From a virus, in IMG/VR virus record IMGVR_UViG_3300042876_000902, positions 17,969 to 81,968 of that record: DNA of 64,000 bases; one strand, written 5' to 3'. Within the stretch, counting starts at the first letter, position 1; the number at the start of each line of letters is the position of its first letter. The position numbers and the translations under genes were made by a program. Of the stretch, positions 32,190 through 40,181 are shown in pieces. The notes under the pieces were generated by a model. The model made no database searches, was not told the origin of the DNA, and worked only from the letters and a program-made list of their open reading frames with translations.

Positions 32190-32450
32190 CTACTCCGCTG
32201 CGTGAGCGTGCTGCTCGGCGAACCGCTTGCCGATGACCCCGCGAAGGACCATCTGCCTGCGGTACCACTGCGGCCAGTGCCGCTTCGACTCGTCCAGCAA
32301 CCCGCGCTTCTTCATCGCGAGGAAGATCTCCTCGTTCGTCTTGCCCTTCCCGATGAGTGTGCGGATCATGAACGCTGCGCTCTCGGCACGAGACGACGTG
32401 GACGACGACTTCGACTGCCGCTTCGCCTGCTTCTTGACGGTTGTTGCCAT
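32190..32450 (-). CDS. WYR-domain protein B (small, Lys/Ser-rich N-terminus)
   Basis: 86 aa from ATG 32450 (AGGAGAG upstream). A basic start (MATTVKKQAKRQSKSS) precedes FMIRTLIGKGKTNEEIFLAM and HWPQWYRRQMVLRG, the domain shared with the proteins at 15157, 32589 and 62565. Its 5' leader is strongly structured. Possibly nucleic-acid binding; not demonstrated. Confidence 0.65.
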   Translation of the reverse strand: MATTVKKQAKRQSKSSSTSSRAESAAFMIRTLIGKGKTNEEIFLAMKKRGLLDESKRHWPQWYRRQMVLRGVIGKRFAEQHAHAAE

Positions 32451-32485
32451 GACTGCTCTCCTGTTGCGGATGGGTGCTGCTCTGT

Positions 32486-32577
32486 GAGACGCTCGAGCAC
32501 CGCTGCTCGACTGCCGCGGGACCGTTCCCGCTGACCTTCGGCGTCTCATCGAGGGGAGGACCCCGGAGGGTCCTCCC
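32486..32577 (-). other. Structured leader between WYR genes
   Basis: GAGACGC (32486-32492) pairs with GCGTCTC (32541-32547), enclosing two perfect hairpins (TCGAGCA/TGCTCGA at 32493-32510 and GCGGGA/TCCCGC at 32516-32531): a three-way junction. A separate 10-bp hairpin (32554-32577, GGGAGGACCC) lies just after the stop of the upstream WYR gene and could be a terminator, without a clear T-tract. Confidence 0.55.
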
Positions 32578-32588
32578 GGCCCGGTCCG

Positions 32589-33137
32589 CTACGGTGCCTT
32601 CACCTTGGCCTCGGGGAACCCCTTGCGCAGCATGTCGGCGCGGTACCACTGCGGCCAGCTGTCCAGGATCCCGGCCTTCGGGAACTGCTTGCGTGCCGCC
32701 TTGAGGATGTCCTCGTTGGACTTCCTGGCGATGATGAGCGAGCGCATCAGGTGGGAGATCGACCCCTCCCGCCCGAGGCTCGGGCCCTTCGCCTTCTCGG
32801 GCTTCGCGGCGGGCTTCGCCTTGGCCAGCTTCTCCGCCTTGGTACCGCCCGCCGACTTCCCGGGCGGAAGCGTCGGCATCTGCTTCCGCATCGACTCCTT
32901 CGCCACCTCGACGTTCTTGGGCAGCTTCTTGAACCCCTTCGCAGCCTTCGTGGCCTTCACGGTCTTCGTGGTCTCGGGCTTCTCGACGTTGCTCTCCATC
33001 GCTCCTCTGCCTTCCCGGCCGCGCTCGGCGGCCTGTCTGATGATGCGGTCCAACTTCCTCTTCAGCTGCCTCAGCACCTTCTCGCGTCTCCCCCACGCCG
33101 GGCCGCTGACTTTCCCGACGCCGAGGTCCGGACTCAC
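32589..33137 (-). CDS. WYR-domain protein C with Lys-rich linker
   Basis: 182 aa from GTG 33137, which overlaps the previous stop; an ATG at 32999 would give 136 aa. N-terminal basic helix (REKVLRQLKRKLDRIIRQAA), a Lys/Ala/Pro linker, then HLMRSLIIARKSNEDILKAA and SWPQWYRADMLRKGFPE. It is the adjacent paralogue of the gene at 32190. Confidence 0.65.
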   Translation of the reverse strand: MSPDLGVGKVSGPAWGRREKVLRQLKRKLDRIIRQAAERGREGRGAMESNVEKPETTKTVKATKAAKGFKKLPKNVEVAKESMRKQMPTLPPGKSAGGTKAEKLAKAKPAAKPEKAKGPSLGREGSISHLMRSLIIARKSNEDILKAARKQFPKAGILDSWPQWYRADMLRKGFPEAKVKAP

Positions 33138-33535
33138 GTCTCGTCCTCCTCCGTGACCTTCAGCTCGTCGAACTTCATCAGCAGCCGGTTCGCCTCCCGC
33201 TCCCGCTCGACGGCCGCGAGGACGGCCGAGTGAGCGTCCTCCATCACCTGCTTCAGGTGATGGATCGCCTGCTGCTTCATGTCCTTCAGGAACAGCTCCT
33301 TCAGCTCCTTCCGATTCTTGCACGAGATCCCGCCGACGCACTCAAACCCCTCGAACGGCCCGCAGGTTGCGGTGACCTTCGCCCAGCACCAAGCGAAGGG
33401 GTCACCGCGGTTCACCCGCTCGATGATCTCCTGCTCCATGTCGGCGTCGGCCGCGTCGTCGCCCGACGCGAAGGCCCCCTTCACCGGCATGTCCTCCTGC
33501 CCGACCCGGTACTTCACCACGATGGCTTCGCTCAC
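33134..33535 (-). CDS. Unknown protein
   Basis: 133 aa from GTG 33535. An acidic middle (ASGDDAADADMEQEIIERV), two Cys (CGPFEGFECVGGISC) and a long C-terminal helix. The family was not recognised. Confidence 0.65.
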   Translation of the reverse strand: MSEAIVVKYRVGQEDMPVKGAFASGDDAADADMEQEIIERVNRGDPFAWCWAKVTATCGPFEGFECVGGISCKNRKELKELFLKDMKQQAIHHLKQVMEDAHSAVLAAVEREREANRLLMKFDELKVTEEDET

Positions 33536-33798
33536 GGTCCCCTCCCCACCACCGAGATGACGTCGGGCGGGACGACGGCCTGAAGCGTCCGGCCGCTGTC
33601 CCACTTGATGCCAACCTGGGTGTAGTGCTGCCGGCCGAGGTGAACCGACGACGCGTCGATGACGGTCCCGAGCGACCCGGCCGGGATGGGGTCGGGATCG
33701 TCCTTCATCGACACCAGCTTGACCCGGTCCCCGGGCCGGTAGGGCGGGCAGTCCTCAGAATACCCGTGCCAGTTGTTGCACTTCGCACACTTCGCCAT
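33532..33798 (-). CDS. DUF4314-like protein with N-terminal zinc knuckle
   Basis: 88 aa from ATG 33798. MAKCAKCNNWHGYSEDC is a likely zinc site; YRPGDRVKLVSMKDDPDPIP then AGSLGTVIDAS and GIKWDSGRTL match DUF4314, a small beta-barrel-like phage domain of unknown role. Confidence 0.7.
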   Translation of the reverse strand: MAKCAKCNNWHGYSEDCPPYRPGDRVKLVSMKDDPDPIPAGSLGTVIDASSVHLGRQHYTQVGIKWDSGRTLQAVVPPDVISVVGRGP

Positions 33799-33812
33799 GG
33801 CCCATCCTCCCT

Positions 33813-34332
33813 TCACAGCGTGTCCCTCAGGTGGTCATGCACTCGGTCGGGCGGGCTCCCGCGACGGGCGGCGAAGATCGACTCTCCCCGCTCCCGGCAC
33901 AGCTCGACCCGCTCCCGCTTCGACATCTGAGCCCAGCACCTCTCGACCTCCTCGCACTCGCGCCGCGAGAAGTCGTCCTCGTCGAGCACGGGGTAGGCGT
34001 CCAGCTCCGCCCCGATGTCACACCAGGTGCGGAACGCCCTAGTCACCTTCCCGTCCGGTCGGTAGACGAGGATCGCGAACCCGGCGACCCACCCGACGGC
34101 CCAGTGGGTGTGGTCCTGCTCTGTCGCCCACCCCCCGCCGGACGTACGGTGCCATCCGCTTCGCGATGGCCGCCGCGTTCGACTGCTCCAGCACGTCGGA
34201 GTCCCGGTTGTGGGTGTAGACGATCGTCCACTGGTCGGAGTCGGGTGGCCGTGCGAACCAGGCGAAGCACTCGAAGCGCCGATGGTTCCCCGCCGCCTTC
34301 GCGGCGAGGGCGGCGCAGTCTGATGCCCTCAC
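33813..34332 (-). pseudogene. Frameshifted phage protein (PVLDE/HWAVGW family)
   Basis: Reading from GTG 34332 gives ASDCAALAAKAAGNHRRFEC, then FVxYTHNRDSDVLEQSNAAA and ends in-frame as noise; the +1 frame continues sensibly (GGGWATEQDHTHWAVGWVAG, then PDGKVTRAFRTW, YPVLDEDDFSRRECEE) to the stop at 33813. The join falls at a run of six C (34131-34136). Together the parts look like one ~170-aa protein of a common phage family. One extra base, a sequencing error, or programmed +1 shifting could explain it. Confidence 0.65.
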
Positions 34333-35390
34333 GTCTCGTCCCTCCTCCAGATGCAGTCCTTCGGCGACTTGTCCGGCCGCGGGCGGTTCCACCTCGGGTG
34401 GCGGAACCGGCCCGTGGGCTCCCGGCCGTTGTGCTCGACCTCGATGACGGTGCCGATGAACCGCTCCGGGTGCAGCGACATCTCCTTGCGGAGGGCGTCG
34501 GAGAACCCCGAGACGCCCCGCTTCGGGTTCGAGACTGGCACGAGCTTGCCGTTCCGGTACTGCCCGATGGCGAGCCCGCCGATCCACCCCAGCTTGGCGT
34601 ACTTGGTCATCGTCTCCTGGTCATCACCCTTCTTCACGCTCATCTCGCGGGCCGGGACCGTCCCGGTGACAACGACGTCGGCCGTCCACACCTCCTTGAG
34701 CTTCACCCAGCGGGAGGCCTTCCCGTCGTACGGGGAGTCGAGCGGCTTCAGCACGATGCCCTCCTCGCCCTCGGCCACGACCCGCTCATGGAACACCCGC
34801 TTCTTGGCCACCTCGCCCTTCGACATCGAGACGAACGGGTTGCCCCAAGCGTTGAGGACTTCGCCAGCCGCCCCGCGCCGGTGGATGAGCGTCGCGTCCC
34901 GGATGTCCCTCCCCTTGTGCCAGAGGCAGTCGAACACCACGAGCCGGAGCGGGCCGCGCTCCAGCTGCTTCATCACCGCGAGCTTCGGATCGGACGTGAT
35001 GATGGACCCGACTGCCTTCGAGACGGCCCCGCCCTCCGCCCGGATCGCCGCGATGGCCTTCCGACTCGGGATGACCTCGCAGTCGATGACGGTGCCATCG
35101 AGGGAGCGAGCCCGCTTGACCCGGGCCGGGACGGGCTCCATCTGCCGCGAGCCCTCCCACCACTCGGCCCCCATCGAGAGGTGTGGGACCTGGTTGGTGC
35201 GCTCCTGGAACAGCCCGGTGACCTCGGAGATGCGGCGCGTCGTGAACCGGACCAGGTCACCGCAGAACTGCCCGATGAGCCGGAACCCATCGTACTTCAC
35301 CTCGGCGATGTAGTTCGGGTCGTCGAGCAGCTCGTCGCGGAACTTGCCGTGGGCCGACATCGGCTCCACCTGGATGAACTTCCAGCTCAT
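34329..35390 (-). CDS. ATP-dependent DNA ligase
   Basis: 353 aa. Nucleotidyltransferase motifs: AEVKYDGFR with adenylated Lys32 (motif I), V.DCEVI (104-107, motif III region), LVVFDCLW (150-157, IIIa), EEGIVLKPL (209-217, IV) and RWVKLK (227-232, V), then an OB-fold part (VVVTGTV, IGTVIEVEHNG). It seals nicks in replication or repair. T7-like compact size. Confidence 0.88.
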   Translation of the reverse strand: MSWKFIQVEPMSAHGKFRDELLDDPNYIAEVKYDGFRLIGQFCGDLVRFTTRRISEVTGLFQERTNQVPHLSMGAEWWEGSRQMEPVPARVKRARSLDGTVIDCEVIPSRKAIAAIRAEGGAVSKAVGSIITSDPKLAVMKQLERGPLRLVVFDCLWHKGRDIRDATLIHRRGAAGEVLNAWGNPFVSMSKGEVAKKRVFHERVVAEGEEGIVLKPLDSPYDGKASRWVKLKEVWTADVVVTGTVPAREMSVKKGDDQETMTKYAKLGWIGGLAIGQYRNGKLVPVSNPKRGVSGFSDALRKEMSLHPERFIGTVIEVEHNGREPTGRFRHPRWNRPRPDKSPKDCIWRRDET

Positions 35391-35479
35391 CGCAGCACCC
35401 CTTCCTTGATGGCCTCGAGGACCACCATGATCTCGAAGATGATGAGGACGAACGCGAAGTACATTCCGGCGGCCTTCAT
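35387..35479 (-). CDS. 30-aa membrane peptide
   Basis: ATG 35479 overlaps the previous stop and has GGGAGG upstream; the stop overlaps the ligase start. The product (MKAAGMYFAFVLIIFEIMVV...) is one hydrophobic helix. Unknown. Confidence 0.55.
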   Translation of the reverse strand: MKAAGMYFAFVLIIFEIMVVLEAIKEGVLR

Positions 35480-35802
35480 TCCTCCCTCCCTTCCATCGCG
35501 CTCAGGATGATGTTCGCCTCGTCGACGAGCGCGGCCTCGTCGTCGACGAAGTGGCTGCCCTTCGCCTCCGCAGCGTAGGAGACGCTGTAGCAGTCGGCGC
35601 CATCCTTGGTCATCGGCTTCGAGACCAGCTCCTTCCACCCGAGGGTCGTCAGCATCTCGACCCGGAGGTGGGACTGCGCGTCGTACGCGTCGCGCAGGAT
35701 GTCGACCCGGACCACCCACGGCCCGACCTTCCACACCGACTGGTAGTGCCAGGCTTGGCTGCTCTTCCACAACCTGACGTCCACGAGCCTCTTCGTCTTC
35801 AT
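35476..35802 (-). CDS. Unknown protein
   Basis: 108 aa from ATG 35802 (GGGAGG upstream). It starts MKTKRLVDVRLWKSSQAWHY and has beta strands followed by an acidic helix. The family was not recognised. Confidence 0.65.
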   Translation of the reverse strand: MKTKRLVDVRLWKSSQAWHYQSVWKVGPWVVRVDILRDAYDAQSHLRVEMLTTLGWKELVSKPMTKDGADCYSVSYAAEAKGSHFVDDEAALVDEANIILSAMEGREE

Positions 35803-35815
35803 CGTCGTCCTCCCT

Positions 35816-36022
35816 TCAGTGCAAGACTTCGCATTCACCGTTGTCGACGTACTCCCTCGGGTCGGGGACCGCCTTCCCACCCGCGAGGGCGGAGAGGGCG
35901 TCGAGAGACCAGAGGCACAGCGCGTCGTACCTTCCGATGAGGCAAGGCGGGCAGACCGTCGTCCCGTCGTTCCACTCCTTCAGGTCATCCAACGAGAGTG
36001 GCGGGTGAGCGATCCTGCTCAT
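35816..36022 (-). CDS. Small unknown protein
   Basis: 68 aa. Contains PPLSLDDLKEWNDGTTVCPP and an Ala/Leu helix; Cys residues (VCPPC) may bind metal. Unknown. Confidence 0.6.
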   Translation of the reverse strand: MSRIAHPPLSLDDLKEWNDGTTVCPPCLIGRYDALCLWSLDALSALAGGKAVPDPREYVDNGECEVLH

Positions 36023-36023
36023 C

Positions 36024-36626
36024 TCATGCCTCCTTCCCGACCTCGGTCGAGGTCGGCGTTGGCAGCCGGAGCCGCTTCGCGCCGAGCGCCTTGAGCATGA
36101 ACCGAACGTTCCGGTACGTGTGCTCGAACAGCCCGTTCTCCCACAGCGGCTCGCCGTCGTCCGCGAGTGGGACGATGACGACCATGAACGGGTCGGTGAG
36201 CTTCTCCGATGCGGAGAGGTTCCCGTCCGTCGACCACGCCTCGACCCGCCGCCCGTCGAGCATGCCGCGGAGCACCCAGGCCGTGCAGCCGCCGCCGGTG
36301 TGGTAGAACTCGAACCCGAGCGGCTTCACGAGGTCCGCCACCTCCTTGGCGCTCTTCTCCTGCTCCTCCATCCACCGCTGGAACCTGCCCGGCGGCTCCT
36401 CGACACCCATCTCGCGGACGGCGGGCGCCGCGTCGACGCCCGCCTCGAAGTGGGCGTGCTCGGCGTGCTCGAGCCCGAGCGTCGCCTGCTCATCCTTCGT
36501 GAACTGCCGGCCGGGGAAGAACCCGCCCGGGTTCCCCTCGCCGCGGAGCCGCCCGTCCGGGCCGACGCTCGTGTCGGCGAGCACCTTACCGCACCCGACG
36601 CACTCGTACCGGTATCCGATGAACAT
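36024..36626 (-). CDS. Unknown protein with N-terminal zinc-ribbon half
   Basis: 200 aa from ATG 36626. YECVGCGKVLADTS, a Gly-rich stretch, an Ala/Glu helix, and a C-terminal alpha/beta part (FMVVIVPLADDGEPLWENGL). No recognised domain. Confidence 0.65.
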   Translation of the reverse strand: MFIGYRYECVGCGKVLADTSVGPDGRLRGEGNPGGFFPGRQFTKDEQATLGLEHAEHAHFEAGVDAAPAVREMGVEEPPGRFQRWMEEQEKSAKEVADLVKPLGFEFYHTGGGCTAWVLRGMLDGRRVEAWSTDGNLSASEKLTDPFMVVIVPLADDGEPLWENGLFEHTYRNVRFMLKALGAKRLRLPTPTSTEVGKEA

Positions 36627-36628
36627 GG

Positions 36629-37006
36629 CTAGACCTCCACCTCGACCTGGTCGCAGTCGTTCGGACACCGGAACTGCAGCTTGTCGTCCTCGAGCCCAGT
36701 GAACTCCATCAGCACGTAGGCCCCGAACTTCCCGCAGTTGGGGCACGGCACCCGCAGCTTCCTGTCGTGGGCCTCGGGGCGGCCGTCGCCCGCGCCCTCC
36801 GGCTCGCCGAGCGACCGGGCGACGTTGTCCCGCCACTCGATGAGCATGTGGAGCTGGTCGCTGAACTCAACGAACCCGTCCGGAGACTGCTCGTCGAGCA
36901 CGCTGAACGCCCCGAGCACCTCGAACATGTCGTTCACCTCGACTGCGGCGTTGACGAAGGCCCGCAGCTTCGCGAGCGCCTTCAGCTCTTCCTTGGTGGC
37001 AGCCAT
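36629..37006 (-). CDS. Unknown protein with C-terminal zinc ribbon
   Basis: 125 aa from ATG 37006. Helical N-terminal half; C-terminal VPCPNCGKFGAYVL ... FRCPNDCDQ forms a likely zinc ribbon. Unknown. Confidence 0.65.
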   Translation of the reverse strand: MAATKEELKALAKLRAFVNAAVEVNDMFEVLGAFSVLDEQSPDGFVEFSDQLHMLIEWRDNVARSLGEPEGAGDGRPEAHDRKLRVPCPNCGKFGAYVLMEFTGLEDDKLQFRCPNDCDQVEVEV

Positions 37007-37019
37007 GACATCCCCCTTC

Positions 37020-37445
37020 CTACGTGTGAACTGACCAATCCCCTGCGGTCTGGTGGTAGATGATCCCACCGTTCATCAAGAACTGCCCGCGGCGGTCCCT
37101 CGCCGCGACCCGCCGCGGGTAGACCTCGAAGTACAGCGAGTGCTGGGCGAAGTCCCTCGAGAGCACCGTGACCGCTGGCTCGCCGAAGAACGTGGGGAAG
37201 CACGCCCGGTCGAGCGTCGTCACAAGCTGCTCCAGCTTCCCCTCCCGCTGCGCGAACTCGAAGATGATCGCGATGAGCATCTTCGTCTCCGGCGGCGCCT
37301 CCACGTCGTCCTTGTGGCTCTCGAACCACTCGTCCGCGGTCGTCGGCATCGCGACCTTCCCCTCACCGTCGCAGGCCGGACACCTGGGCAGCTCGGTCGT
37401 GTACCCGTCACCGCCGCAGTTCCGGCAATCCCTCTTCGTCGTCAT
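37020..37445 (-). CDS. DnaJ-type zinc-finger protein
   Basis: 141 aa. The N-terminus CRNCGGDGYTTELPRCPACDGEG is a pair of CxxCxGxG-like repeats as in the DnaJ Cys-rich domain, without a J-domain. The rest is alpha/beta (TKMLIAIIFEFAQREGK). Unknown role. Confidence 0.65.
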   Translation of the reverse strand: MTTKRDCRNCGGDGYTTELPRCPACDGEGKVAMPTTADEWFESHKDDVEAPPETKMLIAIIFEFAQREGKLEQLVTTLDRACFPTFFGEPAVTVLSRDFAQHSLYFEVYPRRVAARDRRGQFLMNGGIIYHQTAGDWSVHT

Positions 37446-37471
37446 CGTCGTCTCCCCTCTCGGTTGTGCTG

Positions 37472-37744
37472 CTACTCCGCCTCATCGACCACGGCGGCGC
37501 CCTTGCGGATCTTCCGGTCGAGCTTGCGGCGGCGGCGCTCCACGAGCCCGAGCTGGTACGCAGCCTCCACCTGCTCCGGGGTGAGGGTCTTCTTCCCGAA
37601 GGCCGCCGCGAGCGCCGCGCCCTTCTCCGCCGACAGCACCTTGAGCTGCTCCGGGGTCTCCCCGAGCCCGCTCACGAAGCCCGCGGTCTCCACCTTGCCG
37701 TTCGCCTTGCCGTTCACCTTCGTCGTCTTCGTCGTCTTGGCCAT
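37472..37744 (-). CDS. Small basic helical protein
   Basis: 90 aa from ATG 37744 (AAGGAGAACGAG upstream). The frame is open back to ATG 37840, which also has AGGAGGG upstream and lies in a large hairpin; use of it would add 32 Arg/Ala-rich residues. Contains KTLTPEQVEAAYQLGLVERR. Unknown. Confidence 0.6.
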   Translation of the reverse strand: MAKTTKTTKVNGKANGKVETAGFVSGLGETPEQLKVLSAEKGAALAAAFGKKTLTPEQVEAAYQLGLVERRRRKLDRKIRKGAAVVDEAE

Positions 37745-37789
37745 CTCGTTCTCCTTGCTGGTTGAGTGCTGCCTGGGGCGATGCGCCCC

Positions 37790-37907
37790 GTCGACCGGTG
37801 GTGCAAGCCGCGCCCGAGCTTTCGCTCGGGCCCCACGCATGTTGGCACCCTCCTCTCAGCGGGCACCACCGGTCGACGGAGCGGGCGAGCCCGTCGAGGC
37901 TCGCCGC
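37790..37907 (-). other. Structured intergenic region with 15-bp inverted repeat
   Basis: GTCGACCGGTGGTGC (37790-37804) and its perfect reverse complement (37863-37877) enclose an 8-bp hairpin with a TTTC loop on the + strand, GAAA on the - strand (37812-37831). A second 8-bp hairpin (GGCGAGCC, 37884-37905) precedes it in transcription. The large stem spans the alternative start at 37840, so it could regulate translation or terminate transcription; no T-tract is seen. Confidence 0.6.
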
Positions 37908-37914
37908 GCCGTCC

Positions 37915-38328
37915 CTAGTCCTCCATCCTGAGCACTCGGACCCTGGCACCTTTGTCGACCGTCACCTGCCACGCCTCCGTGGGCTTCGACCCGAACACCA
38001 CCATCTTGTTCGGAGGGAAGTGGCTGATGAGCGTGACTTCACCGCCGCCCACGGCCAGGTCGTTCACCTCCAGCCACCCGACCGACGTCAGCACGTGGTC
38101 TCCGATGCGGACGAGGTTCACCGAGGCGTGTTGGATGAACGACAGCCCGGCGACGCTGTAGTTCTCGCACTCGGCGAGCAGCTCGTCCTCCGTGAGGTTC
38201 TCGACGCCGCGGTACGTCCGGCCGCTCCGGATGATCTCTTCGAGCACACCCTCCTCGTTCGCCTCGTCCTTCATCGCGTCGATGAGCAAGTCCTCGAGCA
38301 CCTTCCTCACCTTCTTGTTGATCGCCAT
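37915..38328 (-). CDS. Unknown protein
   Basis: 137 aa from ATG 38328 (GAGGACGACGACG upstream, a leader shared with several genes here). N-terminal KKVRKVLEDLLIDAMKDEAN helix, then VENLTEDELLAECENYSVAG and a beta-rich C-terminus. Not recognised. Confidence 0.65.
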   Translation of the reverse strand: MAINKKVRKVLEDLLIDAMKDEANEEGVLEEIIRSGRTYRGVENLTEDELLAECENYSVAGLSFIQHASVNLVRIGDHVLTSVGWLEVNDLAVGGGEVTLISHFPPNKMVVFGSKPTEAWQVTVDKGARVRVLRMED

Positions 38329-38339
38329 CGTCGTCGTCC

Positions 38340-38570
38340 TCAGCTTGCCTTGAACAGCGTCCACTCACCGTCGGTGCACCGCCAGTACCACGTCTCCAAG
38401 CTGTAGCCTCCGCGACCGCCGATGCGAACGAGGTCACCCTCATTCGTGGTCGTGCACTCGACCGTCGGCATCGACCCGACCGGCTCCGGCTTCGGCGCCG
38501 ACGTCGACGCGGCGGGCGTCGACCCGCCGCACGCGCTCAGTAGCACCGCGAACATCGTCATCCTGACCAT
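38340..38570 (-). CDS. Small lipoprotein
   Basis: 76 aa. MVRMTMFAVLLSACGGSTPA carries a short signal peptide and a lipobox (LSAC). After a Pro/Ser linker the Cys-containing mature part includes VECTTTNEGDLVRI and WYWRCTDGEW. It may act in the host envelope, for example in superinfection exclusion; that is speculation from location alone. Confidence 0.65.
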   Translation of the reverse strand: MVRMTMFAVLLSACGGSTPAASTSAPKPEPVGSMPTVECTTTNEGDLVRIGGRGGYSLETWYWRCTDGEWTLFKAS

Positions 38571-38571
38571 G

Positions 38572-39036
38572 CTACCTCCCCTCCTTGCGAGACCGCTTCG
38601 CGGCCGTGAGCTTCACCCCGGCGCCGTCCTCGCACCGGAAGATCTTGCGCCGGTCGTCCTTCTCGTTGAGGTCCCAGAGCGTGTACTTGTAGAAGTACCG
38701 GCGCTTCGCCCGCGGGTCGTTCGGTGCCGCATCCCAGACCTTCAGCTGGAAATCGACGACCTCGCAGAGGTGCCCGTCATGGCGGCGGAGCCGCTTCGTC
38801 ATCAGGTCGCCGGTCACCTTCACCCGGACGACCGTCCCCATCGAGTGGGTCTCCTTCTGCGGCCCGCGCCTCCGCGCCTCCTTCACCGCCCTCGGCTGCT
38901 TCATCCGACACCTCCAGTCAACCTCTTGCCGCCGCCGATAGGCGGCGAGCGAGACCACCGGGCACGGCGTCTCGTAGTGGATGAACTTCGTGAACGTCGG
39001 CTCCGCCTTCGGCATCTCGATGATCTGGGCCGTCAT
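38572..39036 (-). CDS. Unknown basic protein
   Basis: 154 aa from ATG 39036 (GAGGAGGG upstream). IHYETPCPVVSLAAYRRRQE, an Arg-rich middle and a beta segment (GDLMTKRLRRHDGHLCEVVD; YFYKYTLWDLNEKDD). The family was not recognised. Confidence 0.65.
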   Translation of the reverse strand: MTAQIIEMPKAEPTFTKFIHYETPCPVVSLAAYRRRQEVDWRCRMKQPRAVKEARRRGPQKETHSMGTVVRVKVTGDLMTKRLRRHDGHLCEVVDFQLKVWDAAPNDPRAKRRYFYKYTLWDLNEKDDRRKIFRCEDGAGVKLTAAKRSRKEGR

Positions 39037-39059
39037 GCTCAGACCCTCCTCTGTCGGGT

Positions 39060-39491
39060 TCACCTGCAGCTCTCCTTCGTCCGCTCCGAGTGGATGGCTG
39101 CGCCGCCAGGTCCACACCGACACCCGGGGAGCGGCTTCCACTCGGCCACCCGAGCGTCGCGGGCGGCGGCCTCGATGTCCTCGGGCAGCGCGTTGTGCGG
39201 AAGGGCCTCGCTCTTCGACCCGAGGAACATCTCGGGGTCCCCGAGCGTCGCGCGCATCCTCGTCACCGGGTCGGCGACCTTGCACTTACCGCGGTGCCCG
39301 TCCTCGAGCACGCAGAGGATCGAGCACCGGTCCCCCTTCGCGAGCCGGGCCGAGGCGCGGTCGGCGTTCGTCAGCTTGGCCACCTTCCGGGCCTTCGCCT
39401 CCCGGGTCGGCTTCACGGACGCGAGCCCGCAGTCACACCGGCCACCGATCTTCGACAGGCACCAAGCGTGGTGCCGGAGCTTAGCAGCCAT
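39060..39491 (-). CDS. Cys-rich unknown protein
   Basis: 143 aa from ATG 39491, overlapping the previous gene by 11 bases. Cys/His residues in HHAWCLSKIGGRCDCGL and ILCVLEDGHRGKCKV suggest zinc binding. Unknown. Confidence 0.65.
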   Translation of the reverse strand: MAAKLRHHAWCLSKIGGRCDCGLASVKPTREAKARKVAKLTNADRASARLAKGDRCSILCVLEDGHRGKCKVADPVTRMRATLGDPEMFLGSKSEALPHNALPEDIEAAARDARVAEWKPLPGCRCGPGGAAIHSERTKESCR

Positions 39492-39903
39492 AGCGCCGCT
39501 CCGACTCGCAGCGGGAGGCGAACTCCGCATCGGCACGCGCCGCGCGGTCGATCCGCTTGAGCAGCCTGGCCCGGCTCTTCCCGGCGACGCTCCGCCCGAG
39601 GCGGCGCCGCGGGCGGTCCTTCATCTCCTCCCGGTCGAGCACGGCGACGACCCGGTCGCCCTCGCACTCCGGGCACCGGACGTCGTACATCCCGCCGCGC
39701 TTGAAGTAGTGCTCGCGCTCCTCCGAGCCCGGCTCGAAGGCCTCGTCGAACTCCTCAGCGCTGTAGGCGTGCTCGCCGATGCTCGGGTTGAGGATCGTCC
39801 CCTCTCCCTCGCAGCGGTGGCAGACCTCGCGCTTCGCGGGGAGCTTCAGCGTCCGGAGGACTCCGGCATCGTTCTCGATGTTGACGGCGACTTGGATGGT
39901 CAT
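39481..39903 (-). CDS. Protein with DnaJ-like zinc repeats
   Basis: 140 aa. After a beta-strand N-terminus (TIQVAVNIENDAGVLRTLKL) it has CHRCEGEGTILNP and, 45 residues later, CPECEGDRVVAV, a split CxxCxGxG pair. The C-terminus is Arg-rich. Unknown. Confidence 0.65.
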   Translation of the reverse strand: MTIQVAVNIENDAGVLRTLKLPAKREVCHRCEGEGTILNPSIGEHAYSAEEFDEAFEPGSEEREHYFKRGGMYDVRCPECEGDRVVAVLDREEMKDRPRRRLGRSVAGKSRARLLKRIDRAARADAEFASRCESERRYGC

Positions 39904-39904
39904 G

Positions 39905-40177
39905 TCACTCCTCCTTGATATACCGTACCTTCGCCAGGTTCCACGCTTCGTTCCACAGCTCCGCGTCCGCCTCCTCCACCGGGCGGGCGTGCCTGCGGAG
40001 GACGATGGTGAACGCCTCGTCCATCGCCATGTTGGCGTCGCAGAAGTCGTGCGAGTGGCAGACGTTGGGGTCGGGCTCCGCTGCGTTCCGCCTCGCGACC
40101 GCCTTCCACTCGGCGTCGGTCAGCCACTCCTTGAGCACTCCGGCGAACGCAGCAGCGAGCCGCTCGACGGTGGTCAT
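39905..40177 (-). CDS. Small unknown protein
   Basis: 90 aa from ATG 40177. Helical N-terminus (VERLAAAFAGVLKEWLTDAE) and a Cys/His/Asp segment (NVCHSHDFCDANMAMDEAF). Unknown. Confidence 0.65.
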   Translation of the reverse strand: MTTVERLAAAFAGVLKEWLTDAEWKAVARRNAAEPDPNVCHSHDFCDANMAMDEAFTIVLRRHARPVEEADAELWNEAWNLAKVRYIKEE

Positions 40178-40181
40178 GCCC

